64,000 nt of DNA from Labilithrix sp. (GTDB taxonomy: Bacteria > Myxococcota_A > Polyangia > Polyangiales > Polyangiaceae). The notes below the pieces were generated by a model. The model was given only the letters and a program-made list of their open reading frames with translations. It was not told where the DNA came from and made no database searches. The stretch spans positions 1-64,000 of the forward strand of contig JAHBWC010000019.1 in assembly GCA_019637225.1 (NCBI GenBank). The letters are read 5' to 3'. The first letter of the stretch is position 1, and each line of letters begins with the position of its first letter. Below are positions 61,425 to 64,000 of the stretch, in pieces. A program made the position numbers and the translations under genes.

Positions 61425-63104
61425 CTAGAAGCCGTACTCGTCGCCCTCGGGCTTCGATCCGTTGGAACGCGCGCCTGCCTTGCCCCCCGTCTTCTTCCCG
61501 GCCTTCGCCGACGACGCGGACGACGCGTGCGACGCGTGCGCCCCGGACGACGCAGGCGCGGCGGACGACGCGGACGACGCGGCCGCCGTCGCGACGCCGG
61601 CGTCGCCGGCGCCGAGGACCACGCCGCCGCTCGGGTCGAGCGCGACCGGGGGAGCGGCGATCGACGCGCCGGCGTCGTCGGCGACGGCGGGCGGCGCCGC
61701 CGTGCTCGTCGAGGCCGCGGGTACACCCGGGATCTCGACGCCCGCCACCATCCCGTTGCGCGAGACGACGACGCCCCCGACCACGCCGAGCACGCCGACG
61801 AGGCCGAGCACGAGGAGCGCGCCGAAGACCTTCGCCGCCGACATCCCGGCGCGCGGCGGCGGCGGCAGCCCCGACATCGACGCGCCCTGCATCGTGCGCA
61901 TCGACGGCCCGGTGCCCGGCCCCTCTCCGACGACCGGCCCGGTGACGCCGATCACCTGCGTCCCTTTCGGTCCGACGAGCAACTGCCCCTGCACCGGACG
62001 CGGCGACGACGGCACCTGGAGCGGCGCGACCACCGTGTGCACGCTCGCGCGCGAGACGCTCGGCGCGCCGGGAGCCGACTTCTCCTTCTCGAGCGACTGG
62101 GCCACGCGGAGCGCCGCCTCGATGGCGTCCTTGCGCCGCTGCGTGCGCTCGCGCGAAAAATGCGTCAGCACGTTCGCGACGTCGTCGCTCGTCGCGACGT
62201 GACCGATGGTGACCATCGCCTGCTCGAGGGCGTGGCGCATGTCCTCCGTCGTCCGGTAGCGGAGCTCGGGGTCGCGGGAGAGCGCGCGATCGACGAGCGA
62301 CCTCACCGGCAACGGCACAGAGTGGTGAAGCGGCTCGTACGGCGCCCCGGTCATCAGCTCGTGGAGCGCGAGCAGCTGCCGTCCTTCTTCGGTGGAGCGG
62401 ACGGGCTCACCGGAGAGCAGCTCGTAGAGCACCGCGCCGACCGCGTAGACGTCCGCGCGCCGATCGATGCGGTCGCCTCGCGCCTGCTCGGGCGCCATGT
62501 ACTCGATCTTGCCCTTCAGCGTGCCGGCGGTGGTGTCCTCGGTCCGGCGCTCGCGCGCCTTCGCAACGCCGAAGTCGATCAGCTTGATGGTGCCGCGGAC
62601 GTTGAGCAGGATGTTCTGCGGAGAGACGTCGCGGTGTACGACGTCGAGCGACACCCCGTCGGGCCCGCGGAGCTCGTGGACCGCGTGGAGGCCGGCGCAC
62701 ACGTCCGCCGCGATGCGCAAGGCGACGGCCAGCGGGAACGGGGCGCCCACGGCGCGGATGTCGCGATAGAGCTTCCGGAGCGACTCGCCGTCGATGAGCT
62801 CCATCGCGTGGTAGAGCGCCCCGCGGTCCTCGCCGATCTCGAGGATCCGCGCGACGTTCTCGTGGTCGATCTGCGCGGCGATCCGCGCCTCGTCCAGGAA
62901 CATGTCGCTGAACTGGCGATCGTTGCCGTACGTCGGGAGGATCGTCTTCAGCGCGACGAGGCGCTCGAAGCCGTGCTTGCCGGTCAGGCGCGCGAGCCAG
63001 ACCGTTCCCATGCCCCCCTGCGCGAGCACGCAGAGCAGCTCGTACCGATCGAGCCGATCCCCAGGCGCAAGCGCCGTCGCGGGGGGAGGTGTGAAGCTCC
63101 CCAT
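61425..63104 (-). CDS. Membrane-anchored Hanks-type Ser/Thr protein kinase
   Basis: This 559-aa kinase has P-loop AQGGMGTV (~28-35), Lys53 (VALKTI), catalytic HRD (157-159, VVHRDVSPQNILL), DFG (177-179) and the APE-like MAPEQARG. The catalytic domain ends at ~290. A linker and a membrane helix (~412-437, ALLVLGLVGVLGVVGGVVV) lead to an Ala/Ser-rich extracytoplasmic tail ending in Lys/Gly. The Val in HRDV and the intact DFG predict an active kinase. It is the first gene of the operon with the TPR/PEGA and FGE genes. No PASTA repeats. Confidence 0.93.
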   Translation of the reverse strand: MGSFTPPPATALAPGDRLDRYELLCVLAQGGMGTVWLARLTGKHGFERLVALKTILPTYGNDRQFSDMFLDEARIAAQIDHENVARILEIGEDRGALYHAMELIDGESLRKLYRDIRAVGAPFPLAVALRIAADVCAGLHAVHELRGPDGVSLDVVHRDVSPQNILLNVRGTIKLIDFGVAKARERRTEDTTAGTLKGKIEYMAPEQARGDRIDRRADVYAVGAVLYELLSGEPVRSTEEGRQLLALHELMTGAPYEPLHHSVPLPVRSLVDRALSRDPELRYRTTEDMRHALEQAMVTIGHVATSDDVANVLTHFSRERTQRRKDAIEAALRVAQSLEKEKSAPGAPSVSRASVHTVVAPLQVPSSPRPVQGQLLVGPKGTQVIGVTGPVVGEGPGTGPSMRTMQGASMSGLPPPPRAGMSAAKVFGALLVLGLVGVLGVVGGVVVSRNGMVAGVEIPGVPAASTSTAAPPAVADDAGASIAAPPVALDPSGGVVLGAGDAGVATAAASSASSAAPASSGAHASHASSASSAKAGKKTGGKAGARSNGSKPEGDEYGF

Positions 63105-63205
63105 GAACGAAATGATCACCCCCGCCGAGGGCGAATGCAAGCACGCGATACCAACGCACATGCGCGCACCCAGAGCGGAGCGCCGCGTCGCGCACGTCCG
63201 GCGAC

Positions 63206-64000
63206 TTATCGAAGTCGCATCTCGAACCCGAGGCCGTCGGGGCCCTTCGCGACGACGGACACCGAGACCTCGTCGGGCGCGGTGACCGGGACGTCGGCGC
63301 CGTCGACCGTGACGGCGGCGATGGCCTCGCCGCGAGGGGGCCGGAGGACGAGGCGCCGCGTCACCCCCGGCGCGGGCCGCCACCGACCGCGGACGACTCC
63401 GCCGTCGCGCCCGATCTCGAAGAGCCGCGTGACGAACGCATAGCGAGCGTCGGGGACGTGCGGCTCGACGCGGACGCCGTCGGCGACCGGCTCGATCCCC
63501 GCCAGGCGCGCGGCGGCGAGCAGCGGCATCGCGTGGACGTTGTTGTTCATCGTCGGGAAGTCCGTCATCGGCGTCACCGGGCTCGCCCACGTTCGCCCGG
63601 TCGTCGAGGAGACGCCGTCCGGTCCGCTCCAGATGCCGTGCCACGCCTCCGGGAACGCGCGCGCGCGGGCGGCGAGCGAGTTCCTCGCGAAGTGAGCGAA
63701 CGCGCGCTCGTCGTCGTCGCGCGTGTAGCCCCAGGTGAGAAGGTGGCTGATCGCCGGCCAGACCTCGGCGCCGCGCGTGAGGGGCGCGCCGATCGGCGAC
63801 GGCAGATCGAGCTCGTCGCGCACCCGCGTCGACAGCGCAGCGCGCTCGCCCGGCGAGAGGATCGGCGCGACCAGCCCCCAGACCTGGGCCTCGAGGTCGA
63901 TCGCGTCCGCGCCGACGAGCTTGCCGTCGCCGAAGTACGCGCGCCCGAAGTAGCCGGAGACGACGGCCGCGCGCGCGGCGCTCGCGAGCGCCGGGAGCCG
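63206..64000 (-). CDS. GH94-like glycosidase/phosphorylase, C-terminal part
   Basis: The frame is open to the window edge (264 codons before the stop), so the N-terminus is missing. The fragment has an (alpha/alpha)6-barrel end (YFGRAYFGDGKLVGADAID, LEAQVWGLVAPILSPGER, NSLAARARAFPEAWHGIWSG) and a C-terminal beta-sandwich (VVRGRWRPAPGVTRRLVLRP). The pattern fits cellobiose/chitobiose phosphorylase (GH94)-type proteins. The catalytic Asp would lie outside the window, so substrate and even activity class stay open. Confidence 0.75.
   Translation of the reverse strand, partial: RLPALASAARAAVVSGYFGRAYFGDGKLVGADAIDLEAQVWGLVAPILSPGERAALSTRVRDELDLPSPIGAPLTRGAEVWPAISHLLTWGYTRDDDERAFAHFARNSLAARARAFPEAWHGIWSGPDGVSSTTGRTWASPVTPMTDFPTMNNNVHAMPLLAAARLAGIEPVADGVRVEPHVPDARYAFVTRLFEIGRDGGVVRGRWRPAPGVTRRLVLRPPRGEAIAAVTVDGADVPVTAPDEVSVSVVAKGPDGLGFEMRLR

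Overview
The window is GC-rich, densely packed DNA with strong G/C bias at third codon positions. The gene content points to a myxobacterium (Myxococcota, probably Polyangia/Polyangiales). The evidence is at least a dozen predicted lipoproteins, a Hanks-type Ser/Thr kinase with a membrane anchor followed by TPR/PEGA and FGE-sulfatase proteins, AgmX/PglI-type C-terminal domains, GAF-NtrC regulators, PilT, and FecR/VIT/VWA proteins. This is inferred from content; no rRNA marker is present.

Layout. 1-3.7 kb: the end of a VIT/VWA lipoprotein, a TlpA-like thioredoxin lipoprotein with a histone-H1-like tail, and a small Cys-rich exported protein. 3.75-5.45 kb: a hipA-hipB pair in reversed order behind two palindromic operators. 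5.46-15.8 kb: a MoxR/DUF58/BatA-like operon on the minus strand (coiled-coil membrane protein, MoxR, DUF58, BatA-like, double-VWA/GATase-like). It is split by about 1.1 kb holding a GxxExxY (PD-(D/E)XK-like) gene on the opposite strand, inverted GGGAGACA-type repeats and seven copies of a 33-bp unit. 16.1-17.7 kb: Nudix hydrolase and NAD kinase. 17.8-24.9 kb: lipoproteins, a cyclophilin, a catalase-related protein, an esterase, a VWA lipoprotein and two convergent WYL-family genes, one lacking the WYL domain. 25.1-34.5 kb: a translationally coupled operon of two very large proteins (1562 and 1334 aa) with the same FecR-VIT-VWA-AgmX/TonB-like-TPR architecture, plus a small membrane protein. 34.7-41.4 kb: a CopC-like protein, lipoproteins, a polytopic membrane protein, a lipoprotein serpin and a FabH-type ketoacyl synthase, separated by unusual hairpins. 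41.5-46.8 kb: RNase D, LpxB, a GT39-type glycosyltransferase and a Cys-rich lipoprotein. 46.8-52.6 kb: BioB, a lipoprotein, a GAF-NtrC regulator coupled to an MBL-fold hydrolase, and a stand-alone receiver. 52.6-59.3 kb: a 5'-nucleotidase-like phosphoesterase, PilT, a HEAT-like protein, ThiC and a class III adenylate/guanylate cyclase. 59.4-64 kb: FGE-sulfatase lipoprotein, TPR/PEGA protein, Ser/Thr kinase and the C-terminal part of a GH94-like enzyme.

Themes. Eight VWA domains occur in seven proteins, and three proteins pair VWA with VIT, so envelope adhesion/assembly machinery dominates the accessory part. A second theme is the start region: several genes carry a TANNNT box only 6-7 nt before the start codon and no Shine-Dalgarno sequence, which suggests leaderless mRNAs. 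The strongest candidates for something undescribed are the paired FecR-VIT-VWA-AgmX-TPR proteins and the GxxExxY/repeat unit inside the MoxR-Bat operon.
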